The notes beneath the pieces were generated by a model that was not told where the DNA came from, ran no database searches, and saw only the letters and a program-made list of their open reading frames with translations. Source: Melampsora larici-populina 98AG31 (lineage: Eukaryota > Basidiomycota > Pucciniomycetes > Pucciniales > Melampsoraceae). Taken from it: a stretch of 64,000 nt of DNA. Made by a program: the position numbers and the translations under genes. The DNA lies in assembly GCF_000204055.1 (NCBI RefSeq), contig NW_006768765.1:1394219-1458218 (forward strand), read 5' to 3'. The first letter of the stretch is position 1. The number at the start of each line of letters is the position of its first letter. Positions 51,067 through 62,072 of the stretch are shown piece after piece.

Positions 51067-53441
51067 CTTTAGAATGTACTTCATGTAATTGGTGGACCCC
51101 TTGTTGGAAACCACCCAAACTTTGGGTTTTGGTGTTTACCAGATCGCACAAGAGAAAAAAACAGAAAATGTATCTTACACTGGTTGTAGCCTTGAAGGTG
51201 CATGGAATTCATTGCTGTTACATTCCTGCAGTAAAACCTGACAAAATCTTGCTCAGTCAATCTTTGTGGTACAGGACAGCACATTCTATAAATGCTCACA
51301 CTCCTGATTCCCTATTTATCTCTAGGAATTGGATTTAAGATTCAATGGGCCATTGGAATAAGTTGACGTACTTGCTTTGTAACTCACTATCAACTGATTA
51401 CAGTGCTTCAACAATCCTTTGGTTTATTTGGCAGTCTTTTTTTCCAAGTTTTGGACAAAACTCAGAAGAAACTCATTTGGACAGTCCAATTTTGACAGAT
51501 TTTAGTACAAAGTCGGTTTTAGCAAGGGTTTTAGCAAGGGTTTTGGACATTTATTTTGTTTTCCTGTGTCAAAAACAACCAAAGGATTCTTGAAGCAATG
51601 TAGTATAGATTTGGTGACCTAGTGACTTTTTGGACAATGTGTGATCATAATCAGTTTATTGTTATGAATGATGATAAGAAAATACTAGTGCCACCATAAT
51701 TTGGCTAAGAATCTTGGCTGAAGTAAAACTATGTTGAAAACAAGCTTATTCTCAGACTTTCAAAGAGGCACCAGATCAAAACAAATGCCCAAAGCCATTC
51801 AAGTGCCTAAGATCTGCTTCATTATGAATCACTCCAAGATTGACAAGACCCAGGGATTTCATGGAACCAACCAAGTATTGTGAATTGGTACAAAAGCCAA
51901 GAGTTTTGAATCCAAAGGTGTTGGAAGACCATTGTAGTGATCATCCTGTCAGTTTATAAGACTGGCTACCTGAGTACAAACTTGGTCTCAAAGAGATGTA
52001 TTTTGATCCTTTTGCCTTTCACAAATCAGATATTTGTAAAATGTGTTATTGTTCATATTCAGATTCAGGAATAGAAAATGAGTTTGAGTTTATTTGTATC
52101 ATACTCAAATCAAATCCTAACTTCCCTTTGGTGTCTTCTTACCCCATTTCTGGAACAAGAACAAGCCTATTACAAGATGACTCAACCAAAAGAATATCAG
52201 GATATTCACTTTGTGGTTGAACTCTCTACACTTCTTTTGTAAAGTTTTTCTTATCTGTTTTGTGGCTAGCAAAAGTAGCTTAGATGAGATATGCTCTCTT
52301 GCAGCTGTTGTTTTCCTTTGATTGTGACATGATCATCATCAAACTTTTCTCCTTGGGGAGGGTTGGAAAATGTTTAGATTATTTGGATTCTAAGGGTGGA
52401 ATTGGAACAGCTTGAAACAACAATAATGTTTCCGGATTGGTTATAAGATCAAAGGTTGACACATAAGGCAAATCTCATCAATTCTGAGTAAAATAGAAGA
52501 CTGGTCAATCACTGCATTTCTTCATTCACAAAGACATCTAGTGCAAAGCCTTCCCAAGCAATTGAAAAAGAGAGAATGCCAAATGAGAACTCCCAATTTA
52601 ATTAAGTGTGAGATATATGTGTTAGTAGTTGAACAACCTCCCATTCCGTTTTAAAACAATCTTATAATAGATACCCAAGGATCATGATACTGAAATTATC
52701 ACAGATTTGTAAGAGCTGAAAAAAAGGGGAACAAAATGTACTTTTAACACAATTGCATTCATAGAGACAACATTTGTTCATTCTCAACTGACAAATGAAT
52801 AATGCTATGGGTCAAACTGTGTTCTATTTGAAAAAGAAAAGAAAACAGCATCTAAAGAAAGAGATGAAATGAAAAGATGCAAAACAGTCAGATCACAACC
52901 GCCTTGCCTTAACTTCAATCCCCAGGCCCAATACCATCCCAGCTTTCTTGCACTTATTTAAGGCCAGGGATCAATCAATGGAAAGAAAAGGGATTTAAAG
53001 AAGAAAAAGAAAAAAGAGATGTGTATGCCACAAATATCAGGTTTCTCAGTATCATCAATTGGAGCTTTGGATTTCATTGGTGTGGTCTTCCTGACAGGCC
53101 TAACTTGCAAATTCTCGTCAAACTTGATCTTTTTATCTCTGAATATGGCAAGACAAAGAGGGTCAATATGGATAACTCAGTAATACAAGTCTCTCGGATG
53201 GACAACTCTGAGGTGTGAATGCTATAGAAAATCACATATGATGTTTTTGCAAGCAAGCACATTATTTCATATCTCCAACCACTCACATCTCAAAACTTTA
53301 GTACAACATTCATGCAACTACCATGTAATAAGTAGCTGAGTCCCCGAGATGCCCTAGCAATTACCTGAATAATATTACAATGTATGGAGGTCTTCCTTAA
53401 CCCAAGGAGTCCCTTATGATCCATCAGGAGGACCCATATGC
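51067..53441. other. Long stretch without a supported gene
   Basis: AT-rich, with small frames at 51,345-51,593, 51,996-52,220 and 53,021-53,218. The first ones may be remnants of the F-box/LRR-like locus. No transposon ends were found. Confidence 0.4.
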
Positions 53442-55641
53442 CTAAAGATTCAGATCCTAATTAGTTCCTTTTCAGTGAAATAAATAAAGAGAGACAGAGA
53501 CACACTTTTATATAAGCGTCATAATCAAACTCGGGTGCTCTTTCAATCTCATCCCTCGGCATCCACCAATCCAAACATGCCATTAACACATATTGTGCCA
53601 TCAAAACCACACACATCACTTTTCCAAACACCACACCTGAGCCATAATGTCTGCAAAGGATTCTTAATTCAATTCTGACTGATATAACCTTTGACAAAAG
53701 TAACAAAGAAAATAGATAAACCTTCTCAATCGTTCAACCAGCGGACATGGTTCAATTTCCATTGCGTCTCCATAAACTTTCTCTGTTCGAATCGCCACAT
53801 CTGCCCAACTATACATACCCTTGACGCGCTCATGAACTTTGATAGGATCATGCTTTCCAGAACAAATAATATCGATTGCCCGATCAATAGCCCTCACAAG
53901 ATCTGGAATGGAGTCCTCCTTGAAATATCAGTAATCATATTTGACGCATACATTCATTCGGAATTTCAGTTGAAAAAACATTTACCTTCGACCTCAGGCT
54001 GAGCAAACTCGATCAATCCATCAGGTAAAACCTCAGGAATACCTCCAACATTAGTAGAAACCACAAACAATCCAGCACAAGCTGCTTCAAGGATTGTCAT
54101 CCCAAATGCTTCGGTCAAAGAGGTATTTAAGAAAATTTCACCTCTTACTAATAGATCTCTAACTTGATCTGATCGGATTGGTCCTAATAATTCAACTTGA
54201 TTAGGTGAAATCACTGATTGATGTTTTTCTTTCATTTGTTCTAGTTCGATCATTTTTGGTCCATCTCCTCCTAGGAAATCAGAAATCATAGAAAAGTAGA
54301 TTTCACTCAAGTCAGTTAATGGCAAACATTAGTGGGTAGATGCTCATGTTGTGATGCGCAGTATTGAAAGAAACACCAACCGATCAAAAATTGAACCTCA
54401 GGATGTGCTGCACACACTTTTGGAATGGCTGCTATCAAAAGATCGATACCCTTTCGATAAGCCAGCCTTGAGACACAAACAATCGTCACTACGAGATCCA
54501 AGAAAAGTAATTCATCAGATCTTGTAAGCATCCAAAATTTAAAAATCGAACTCTTACTCACATGGACCTCCTTTGTATAAAGGTTTTCCTGAGTCCGGCT
54601 TAAAGCTATCGGCAACAATTGCATTCGGGATGACGTAAACCAAATCTGGGTTCAAAAGAGCTCTCAAAACCAAGTTTTCTTTTCTGAGAAATGACAAACA
54701 AGTTGATGAAGATCAATATCAAAGAACTTTCAGTTCCATGAGACGTCAGCTCAGGCTCAAAGAGAACGTACCCAGTATGGCTTACACAAATGACTGCTTC
54801 TATATCACTCAGGATACCCTTGACGATTTTATTTCCAGTGACTTCTCCCCATCCACCTCCACCCAAACCAAACAGTGAATGATCGGTGAAGACAGTCCGA
54901 ATACCTACATGTAGGGTTTTCGCATGCATCACTGATTCGAGCCCTAGTGAGCTCATGGCTTGATGAGCATGAAATATTTCGATCCTTTCCCGAATCAAGA
55001 TAGTCCGAATCAGAGGTAGACAACAGAATAGGTTAGGAAGTGTCGCAGCAGAACTTGAAAATGGTAGTGTGCCGAGTGGGACATGGTAAACTTTGAGGCC
55101 AGCTGGGAGGTGTCTGATTCCGCATCTGTTACCATAATCATGAGTGATGATAATGACCTATGAAGACGATGATGAATTAGCAAAAAAAACAAAATTATAC
55201 CTTTGGTGAATGAAAGTTTAACGTGAGAGGAGTGCTAGATGACGTAAAACTCACTCTGTGACCCCGTTTTATCAATTTCTGAGCTAAGATATAGATATGA
55301 GATTCGACACCACCGAGGTTGGGGAAAAAGTAATCGGATGCCATACTAAGTCATCGATCGATCGATCATCCACCCAAAGTAAACGAAAAGGAAGAGGGTA
55401 TCATGTCAACAACTTTTTTCGATGAGATGATTGTCAAAAACATGATTGTCAGGCTGATATACTCAATCAGAGACTCAAACAAAACATGAAAGGATTCAAA
55501 TCAAACTGACGCGATTTTGTACCGACGTTTCGGAAGATCTTGACCATCATTCTGAGTAGCTTGATTGTATTGAATGCGCTCTTCGGTCTTCACTTTTCCT
55601 GATTTCCCTGAATCAGCTGCCTCGATCGAGTTTAGCTCCAT
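53442..55641 (-). CDS. GPI3: GPI-GlcNAc transferase catalytic subunit (PIG-A/GPI3)
   Basis: Minus strand. Exon 1 is 55641-55511 ([20 protein letters not shown] ... KRRYKI); a 165-nt intron leads to exon 2 at 55345, which completes [20 protein letters not shown]. Further blocks: [32 protein letters not shown] segment, [76 protein letters not shown], and [14 protein letters not shown], followed by a C-terminal membrane span near [19 protein letters not shown]. It transfers GlcNAc to phosphatidylinositol on the ER cytosolic face, step one of GPI synthesis. The E-x7-E retaining GT4 motif is intact. The last exon (DLNL, stop 53444-53442) is plausible, not certain. Neighbour of GPI15. Confidence 0.93.
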
Positions 55642-56183
55642 GGTACTGATGTCATAAGCTGTTGTTCCAAACAAGTCGAAGTCGTCGAAGAATCACATCG
55701 AAGTTCACGTCGAATCGAAGGGTGCCGTTGAGAATGCGCGGGAGGTCTCATGGTGGATTCAGGCAGCGATGGATTCCAAGACATTGAGACCCGGACATGG
55801 GCTAGGGTTATCCCTCACGCTTTCCCACTTCAACTTCTTGGACAACGCCCAGACGGTAGACCTGCTGAGCCGTACATACACATCTCCTCACATTGCGCGC
55901 CACATAGTTGTGCAACGACACTTCTTTCAAAGATAGTGACAGGTGCTATCTGTGCTTTTGATCGATTTCTCTTGTCAACAAAAAGCCCTGCAATGGAAAC
56001 TTTTCACGAATAGATTCCATAGTCTCTATAGCGAAGCTATGAACCTATGTTCCAAATCATCTATGATTGCAACACGGAGAATCTAGTTATATAGTTGTCG
56101 TACATCTAAGCTCTAGGTGACTTGGCAGAAGCCTTGATCAACGATCAGATGATACATCTAAACATTTGGCTCTTGAAACGCTT
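55642..56183. promoter_or_regulatory. GPI15-GPI3 intergenic region
   Basis: 542 bp between the GPI15 stop and the GPI3 start on the same strand, so it must hold the GPI15 3' end and the GPI3 promoter. An 87-codon frame on the plus strand (55750-56013) has no recognised motif and is probably chance. Confidence 0.5.
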
Positions 56184-56935
56184 TCAAATCCCATTCCCAT
56201 CAAACATCACTTCCCTAATCCCACGCCAAACAGGTAAGATATATTCGAGTCGAGGTCGCAAAGCCTACCAATCAACCATCCGTAAGAAACATCAACAAAT
56301 CACTTTTTTTTCTGGTATGCTCCACATATCACTGACCCTAAAGATCCGACGAACTTCCATTTCTACCATATCACCAGTCTTACCTCGATCAATCACTATG
56401 GCAAGGTAAAATTCTACATTCCAACAATCTATGGCTTCATGAATGATGACTTGTTGTATATGAAAGGCTGGTACAAACTCGTGTCGAGTGCCAAGTAAAG
56501 TAGTTTGACTGAGTTGGACCCCCAGCGTACCTAGAACAAGTACTGTCTCTATCATTTGTGTTTGGTATCAGATTAAGATCATACAAATTCTTCTTCTGGA
56601 ATTAAATAGCGACATACCTGAATGAACTTGACTGAGCTTTGAGTAGGTCCAATAACTTAGTATGATGAGATTAACGAGGCTAAAGATGGATGGCCAAGTC
56701 TTCTCTTGAACAAAGATCAGTATGGGTTGTCAATATGAATTGAGTATCAAATTCAACTTGAACATTCACATACCGTCAACGCGAAGATAGTGCTAGACAA
56801 AGCAATCATGAAGGCATCGACCAATCCATAACGTCTGTCTGGTGCTCGAAGGGTATAGCTACGGGTACTTGGTCCGATTTTTTGAACCGAAAGAAGCGGA
56901 ATAGACGAAGGTGGAGTGATTGGGTCTGAAGGCAT
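56184..56935 (-). CDS. GPI15: GPI-GlcNAc transferase subunit PIG-H (GPI15)
   Basis: Minus strand from ATG 56935 (MPSDPITPPSSIPLLSVQKI) to TGA 56184-56186. After the start come two hydrophobic segments (YGLVDAFMIALSSTIFALT and WPSIFSLVNLIILSYWTY), the PIG-H domain (SETVLVLGTLGVQLSQTTLL, then EFVPAFHIQQVIIHEAIDCW and VEFYLAIVIDR), and a last exon LRPRLEYILPVWRGIREVMF ending DGNGI. Four short introns. PIG-H is the partner of PIG-A in the complex that makes GlcNAc-PI. The length is close to the family norm. The exact join around 56,310-56,390 is approximate. Confidence 0.85.
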
Positions 56936-57150
56936 TCATTCCGTGATAAAGGTCGAGTCAAGAATTGATGAGCATACAGGATGAGGACTGGACTGTTCGA
57001 AGAGAACGACTTGGTGGTCCTGTTTCTTTTTTGGCGGTGGTGCTGAGCAATGCCATAGGGTTTCAAAGAGCATAGTATGGTTTTAAAGAGGTTATGCCTT
57101 TACCAAGCAGCCCTTCCAAACACATGTATTGGTCGAGGCCATGAAATTTC

Positions 57151-57250
57151 ATCCTCTCTCCTCCCCCCCCAGATTTGAGAAATTACCCAAAGATAATTTC
57201 GGGATGATATTGCTGACATCTTGCCAAATCTGGGGGAGAAGAGAGAGGAT
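57151..57250. repeat. 100-bp hairpin (possible MITE)
   Basis: Arms of about 26 bp (ATCCTCTCTCCTCCCCCCCC and onward to AGATTTG on the left; complement on the right with few mismatches) are separated by about 47 bp. It lies upstream of GPI15. No clear target duplication. Confidence 0.65.
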
Positions 57251-57663
57251 GGGAGAGTAAGATAAGATGCAAACCTGGTGATGTGAAAAGGTACAATTAA
57301 AAATGGTCTAAGGCGTGAAGAACATCATCTTTTCTTTATTGGAAGAACCATATAGCTTTTCTTTCTTGTTTCAAAACAATCAAAAGATATTTAAGCAGGG
57401 AACCCTGACCGCTGATCATCATCCTAGCCTTTCAAATACCATGCTTTATTGTTTTTACAAGTCTACATCTTGCTGCATCTTGTCACTATGAACTTACTCA
57501 ACACCTTATCTTTCAGGATCTACATCCATCCCATCAATTCTTTCATACTTCTATACAAAATGGTATCAACTAATTCTCAATCACAAAAGAATTGATCCAA
57601 AAATAACCCAAACAAAAAAGAGTCTCACAAGAAGGTTTCAGAAAAAAAAAATTTTGGACGGGG
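57251..57663. other. Spacer, no gene
   Basis: AT-rich flank between the hairpin and the 3' end of HPT1; no coding frame. Confidence 0.45.
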
Positions 57664-59177
57664 TTAAACTAAAACTTCGGTTAATTGTTCGGAAGATGAG
57701 GTTGCTAAACGTTCGTGTTCATCTATATCTGTTGCTTCCCATGGATACTAGATAATTAATCCAACTTCTTGTTAGTTAACTTTTGTTCTTTTTTCTAAAA
57801 ATCTAAAGACTAGATAAAGATCAGAATTCAACTCACATCAACCCATTGATCGCCAATGGTCTTGCCAGCGAAATACTTGACATGATCTGGAATCTGAGCA
57901 GACTTGGGTTTATCTTTATTATGCACTGTATATAATAGATAAAATCGATAAGCAGGTAAGTAACTTGCTCAGAAGGATGATTGAATGAAGACCCAGATTG
58001 ATCACAATTTTTCACGAACCAACAAAGATAGCAAATTCAGTTGGATCCAACTTCTTTCTTTCATCCTCACTCAATTTCTCAAGTTGATCTTTTACATCTT
58101 TCTCTAATTCAGCCACTGCATATGATAAAGTCGTTCGGGTATCATCAACTTCATCCTAAGTTTAAAAGTTCATTGAGAAGCAGAAGAAGCAGAATTGATG
58201 AGTTTAGTTTCAAGGGGGTTTTTGGAAACGGGATGAGGAAGTGAACTTACAACTATCAAGATCCGTCGACCGAGTAAGGGGGTATGTCCAAGGGTCGAGA
58301 AATCTAACCTAGATTGATCATCATAAGTCTATTGATCTTCATATAAGATATTATAACTTGAACACAAAGCTAACCATTGTGTTCTATGTATCCAGAAAAA
58401 AACAAATTTCGTTAACTTTGATATTGGAATGGGTTTGATTTAAGTTCTTGTAACTTACCTTACCACTTCTTTTCCAACCTTTTCCTCAGTAGATGGTAAA
58501 CCATTTGTAAGAGCTGTACCAAGTTCCTCATACAAAGATAATCCAATAGCCTAACCAAGTCATCCAAAATGACATGAGTTCGATGCGAAAAAAACCCCCG
58601 ATTAAGGATTTTGAACAACTTTTGGATTGGTTTCTTACCTGGATTGGAATATTCTTTCGACATGGAGTTTTAAGAAATGTACGCTGAAAAAGTATCAATG
58701 AAAGATTTTGTAAGTTAATTGTGTTCTATAGTATAAGAATCACTAGATGGATGTATAGGAAACGTACAAGAACTCGGGCTGGAAAAAATCCTCCTCCTCC
58801 AATAGCAATCATAATATCGGGACTATGTAAAAATTGATTTAAGTGATTACAAATCAATTTTTCTTTGAGATCAAAGAGATATCAAGACCCAAGAAAAGTT
58901 GACTGACCCGAATTCATCACGGATTTTAGTAGCAGTTGATCTGATCGTACGCTAATGATGATAAATGATGAATGATAAACCATTTGATGAGTTTTTATTT
59001 AATCTTAACTTATCTTTGATCATGAAAAACATCAAATTCAGCTTACATGGATTTCGTTATAAGTTATACGAACATCTGAGATCTTAATCAAACCAACTCA
59101 GCTTTAAGGAAAAAATGGATAATTGATTAAAGAAAACCAAATCAATAAGCTAACTTACGTCCGTCATGGGTAGACAT
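57664..59177 (-). CDS. HPT1: Hypoxanthine/xanthine-guanine phosphoribosyltransferase (HPT1-like)
   Basis: Minus strand from ATG 59177 (MSTHDG) to TAA 57664-57666, split into about eight very short exons. Core segments: ISDVRITYNEIHRTIR, DEFSPDIMIAIGGGGFFPAR, LKTPCRKNIPIQAIGLSLYE, GKEVVRLDFSTLG, and the PRPP-binding loop ILIVDEVDDTRTTLSYAV, followed by VHNKDKPKSAQIPDHVKYFA and a tail ending SEQLTEVLV. It salvages purine bases by joining them to PRPP in the cytosol. The PRPP motif is intact. The order of motifs and the GLSLYEEL segment match fungal Hpt1. Confidence 0.9.
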
Positions 59178-59959
59178 TTTTTTGCAGATTTGGTTTATTT
59201 AGAATGCGAGTGAGATCTTTGAAAAGCTTTCTCTTTCGTCGGTCTTTGTTTTGCTTGATAAGATCACAGTCATTTGCATCAAGATTGTCAGGGTCCCGGC
59301 CCCGTAAGCTTGACTAAAAGCCCCTCAAGAGCGCGTTCGCCGCGACGGCCCCGTAGTTTTTTCTGACCCGAGACAAACTTACCATTGGCATTCCACCACT
59401 GCCAAATTATTAATGCGATTCTTTTGGATCGATTCTGATCGATTGCTACATAAACTCAAATCTGTTGAGATGAAACCATTAGGATGATTCGAAGACAGAT
59501 CTACCCCAAGATTGAACATAGTCAAATGGCCAAGCCTGAATTCATGCTGTTTAAAATCAAGCGTTCAATCTGTGAGGACCATGTGTGATTTTTAAATTGA
59601 TTGATAGGATGCCAAGGATAAATTGAAATCTTTTTGAGACTACTCATTCTGGTATGACTGAATGCCCAATGGGTCATATTTTGAGAAATCATGAAGAACA
59701 AGTAATCCAGAGTCCCAACTCCCAAGCGTTCGGAAGCGTTCGGATTGGTAAGCAGATGATGAGCATTATCTGTGATTGGAAATGACAAATTCAACTTTTC
59801 GACTCAAAGAGAAAGAAAGTCAGTATGATTTGAATTATCAATCCAATGCAATCCAATGAAATACTTTATCACTCAAGTCTTGATGGATGAGGATTGATGA
59901 CCAGTTTACCATCATCTTGAATTTCCTTACCATCATCCAACTTGAATTCTTCATCAAAA
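59178..59959. promoter_or_regulatory. Divergent intergenic region HPT1 / hypothetical gene
   Basis: 782 bp separate the two divergent start codons. A GC-rich patch (59,288-59,360) stands out against the AT-rich rest. No specific regulatory motif recognised; the 90-codon minus frame 59522-59794 has no support. Confidence 0.45.
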
Positions 59960-60721
59960 ATGCCCAAAGAAAAGAAAAAATTAAAAATCAAAATCAAAAT
60001 CATCACTTTTAACAAACGTTTATCAAGTAGATTGACTTCATTAAATTCAACTTTCACTTTCAATTCTTCTTCAAAATCTCAATCACTCTATCAACCTATC
60101 CAAGCTGAACCATCTTCAACTCTAGACTTACTCGAAATCAAAAACCCAATCAATCTAGATTTACGAACACTTAAGCCTACTGCTAAACCAGAAGTCATCG
60201 ATCTTATCAACATTTCAATCCCAATCAACATCCATCCCAAAACAGATTCTATAAATTTAAATCCATTCTGTCCAATTTCAAAACCATCATCTAAAAAGAT
60301 TCTTCGTCGAAGATTTGTTTCATTACCACCTAAGCTTACTACGATTTTTGAAGATCAACTTAAAGAAAAAGAAGAAGAAGAACGTAATACTTGTTTTGTA
60401 GAAATCAAAATCATCAATCGGTCTTCAACTTATACTTATCATAGTATTTATGAACCATCCAAAACACATAAAGGATCATACAGACCTGGTTCAGAGTTCG
60501 TAAGTTGACATTTCGCCTATCAATCATTTTCTGATTCCAAAGAAATCGATTCTTGATGACTGATCCTATGTTTTGGTTTTCTTTGTGATTTGGAATAGAT
60601 CCAACTACGTGGTACGCCTTCTAAACCTTACCCACATCTAACTGGGGTTTTGAATCCGCCTAAAAGAAAATATAAATCAAGTCCTTTTATGATTAAACAT
60701 CGTTCTAGATATTCATCATGA
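59960..60721 (+). CDS. Hypothetical basic protein, two exons
   Basis: Exons 59960-60499 and 60599-60721 join in frame (donor GTAAGT, acceptor TAG) to 220 residues. The ATG at 59960 (MPKEKKKLKIKIKIITFNKR) gives a strongly basic N-terminus; the middle is Ile/Pro/Ser-rich; a patch KEKEEEERNTCFVEIKII follows; the C-terminus is basic (NPPKRKYKSS, KHRSRYSS). Upstream in frame the codons are non-ATG, which favours this start. I recognise no domain. The charge pattern could suit a nuclear or mitochondrial protein, but that is guesswork. Confidence 0.55.
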
Positions 60722-61388
60722 AGACCATCAAGAAACGAGCAGTTTTGATGATTGATCTATTCGTCATTTAATCTTCATTCAACATATATTGTTTTATCTT
60801 GTTAACCAAGCAACCAACCATCAATCTGTTTTGATTGTATTTTAAGTATGATCCGATTCCAAACTCTTTCAGTTCAAATAATAATGTTTTTTGTAAAGAC
60901 ATCAACCAAAAACCTAATAATTAATTTCAAAATGTATACATACTCACTTGATTCACTTTTAACTAAATTGTATATAATCTTAACCAAGTTTTGTATCATA
61001 AAATCTAATCATGTTTACATACAACCTCATATCCTAAATAAAATTAATAATCAATATCCTTCAATCAAAAGAATTGGACAGTTGCTTTAATTTTTAAATT
61101 GAAACATGAAGCATTTTCAAATTCTTGTGAGGAATTAATTATGCATATAAAATAGTAAAGTGATCATGACTTTTACCTTCAGGTTGGAAAAACAGATACA
61201 CTAAAACAGGTTTATTCAAATGATTGATCATACATTTGATTTGATCCATTTAACAGAATCCAGATCAATGTGTCAACTTTTTTGGTATACAAAGACCTGA
61301 ATCATATTTCAATGAGGGAAATTATATAAAGTGTTTTACTGCATGTAAAATCTTGGAAACAAACCAATCAAATATATACTATGTGCCA
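60722..61388. other. AT-rich spacer
   Basis: Very AT-rich 3' flank of the preceding gene; no gene recognised. Confidence 0.45.
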
Positions 61389-61865
61389 AATCTACCTACA
61401 TATAATAAAGGAAAGTAATTTAAGAAAAAAAAAAGATTAACACTCACCTGCTTCAATGGCTCTTGCTCTTTTGAGTAGCACCTTTCTGTTCCGGGTCCTC
61501 CCACCCTGTGATGAAACTCAAGACATATCACTCTTCATTCAACCTTCTGTGAGTTGAGCCAAGGGTCCTTCTATACCACTAGTGATTTACCACCCGGCTA
61601 CTTTGATGGCACATGTCTTTTGAGTAATGTTCTTTTGCCCATGGACTCCCAAGTTGTGATGTAGCACAATGCTTGCTTTGGTTCTGTTGCAAGTAGATAC
61701 TTTGTGCCCACACACTAATTGCTGGTGTCTGCCAGGTACATCTGTGCATATTGGCATTTGTTTTGTTGCACAATCATGCCTGAACAAGCAACTGTGTGTT
61801 TTTTTAGAGCAGGGTTCCAATGGATGTGTTGCCTTGACTCATGCCTGTGTGGCGGCTGGGTGCCA
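61389..61865 (-). repeat. Dispersed repeat, copy 2, with a small Cys-rich frame
   Basis: Borders match copy 1 at 4543-5376 (ATAATAAAGGAAAGT on the left; GCCTGTGTGGC and GCCAATTG on the right). The inside is less AT-rich and holds a 77-codon minus frame (61820-61587) with seven cysteines (EPCSKKTHSCLFRHDCATKQ and onward to TQKTCAIKVAGW). Above it in the same frame lies a stop (TGA), so no intact start with signal peptide is visible. It may be a decayed small Cys-rich secreted-type gene inside a repeat. Confidence 0.45.
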
Positions 61866-62072
61866 ATTGTCTAGTTTACAATAAGAATGATTGGATTATA
61901 GATCATAAATTGATGAATTTATAACAAGAATCATCTGAATTAGAAAAGAAATTTAAACAAAATCAAAAAGAAACCATTTGAAGAATTCATCAAAAGAAAC
62001 CATTTGAACACATCAACATTGATGAGCTCATAAAAGATTTCCTCTCATTAACATCAAGTATGATTTTAAATG

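Noticed and set aside
55750..56013. 87-codon plus-strand frame between GPI15 and GPI3
   Set aside because: No motif or splice support; more likely chance within a promoter region.
59285..59360. GC-rich patch in the HPT1 divergent region considered as an RNA gene
   Set aside because: No tRNA or snoRNA box pattern could be built.
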